From Spirodela intermedia (taxonomy: Eukaryota > Streptophyta > Magnoliopsida > Alismatales > Araceae), in the NCBI GenBank assembly GCA_902729315.2, contig LR746267.1:4961386-5025385 (forward strand): a stretch of DNA of 64,000 nt, given 5' to 3'. Shown here piece by piece: positions 63,201 through 64,000 of the stretch. Position 1 is the first letter of the stretch. Every line of letters starts with the position of its first letter. The notes beneath the pieces are model-generated. The model did no database searches, was not told the origin of the DNA, and worked only from the letters and a program-made list of their open reading frames with translations. The position numbers and the translations under genes are program-made.

Positions 63201-64000
63201 TTTTTAAAAAGAAAAGGAAGACACTACACATCATAATGAATGAGGTCAAAGGATTCAATTTTTATTTATGAAATAGGGTATTGTATTCTACAATGTTTAA
63301 GACGGAAATGGTTCATGACTAAGTTTACCTTACACAAAAACGCAAGAATTTTAGAGACTGATATGGTAAATACTGGTCCTGTCCTTACTGATCTTATGTT
63401 GAACAGCTGGGCTTCCTTCAATTGTAAAATAATAGAGTATTCCTGCTTCACAATGACTTGCAATTATTTGATTCATATCCTAATCCTGACAACAGTAGTT
63501 CGTGAGTCATTTGTAACACTGATGAAAATGGTGGGGAACACTGAATAGCATGTGGGCAGTGGGAGGTTGTCCCTAGTTGGTCAGTAGTTAGAAGGGGAAC
63601 GACAAGGAAACTTACTTTAGCAGTCATGGTGAACAAAGCGGTAAACCACTGCCTAATTATTCAGAGGACAGGGATTACTATAAACCTATTTATAGAAACG
63701 AAAATCATTCAGAAACATAATGCAGATCAGCATCTCCACATTTTATAAATTACCATGAATCTTGAGAATTTTAACTCTTTTGTTGTTATCCTAATCTTAT
63801 CATATATAAAATAAGATGAATGTGATTGCATTGGCCCAGCTGTGTGATGCCTTGAAAAACATGATAATTGACTAAGTTACGTAAGATCATCTTAGTGAAG
63901 GCTTAGGGAGAGTAAATTTGGACTGTTCCCCCTGAGACCTTTAATAGAAGTAGTGGATATGCTTCCTAAACATTGCACTTTCCTTGTAGTAAACTTATTC

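Overview
This window is nuclear DNA from a flowering plant. It holds five intron-rich plant housekeeping genes, decayed Ty3/gypsy (Athila/Tat-type) retrotransposons and many (GA)n/(CT)n tracts. First exons are strongly GC-rich while introns and intergenic DNA are AT-rich. That gradient is commoner in monocots, but this is only a weak hint. There is no bacterial-type organisation, no CRISPR array, and no tRNA or rRNA gene that I can recognise.

Layout. 1-3.4 kb: remains of an Athila-like element on the + strand (reverse transcriptase, RNase H, integrase, all with stops). 3.4-5.4 kb: AT-rich repeat-derived DNA with a two-copy tandem duplication. 5.4-6.2 kb: a broken receptor-kinase fragment (- strand) and a DUF538 fragment (+ strand). 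6.39-26.43 kb (- strand): a complete organelle-type valyl-tRNA synthetase of 27 exons. 26.4-27.5 kb: a divergent promoter region with a minisatellite. 27.50-29.29 kb (+): a small plastid-type DnaJ-zinc-finger membrane protein. 29.8-36.5 kb: a very AT-rich LTR element with two LTRs, a decayed tRNA-Asp primer site and a gag-like interior without recognisable pol. 36.74-53.23 kb (+): mitochondrial D-lactate dehydrogenase (cytochrome), 18 exons. 53.2-55.1 kb: GA-rich tandem repeats. 55.10-56.92 kb (+): a GTD-binding (DUF593) myosin-binding protein. 56.9-58.2 kb: GA-rich degenerate repeats. 58.21 kb to the window end (+): the first 11 exons of a UBP12/UBP13-type ubiquitin protease, whose 3' part lies outside.

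The genes are independent nuclear units: organelle translation (ValRS), a plastid Cys-rich protein, mitochondrial D-lactate/methylglyoxal metabolism, actomyosin cargo binding, and deubiquitination. I rebuilt exons by hand from splice sites, phase continuity and remembered family conservation. All exon lengths fit the frame except one ValRS exon, which came out one base short and is probably my counting.

I see no convincing undescribed system. The points most worth checking are two GC-AG introns, an inferred 71-nt intron inside the ValRS transit peptide, two competing acceptors before the last exon of the myosin-binding gene, LTR-derived DNA next to the D-lactate dehydrogenase start, and a primer-binding site decayed only by C-to-T/G-to-A changes.
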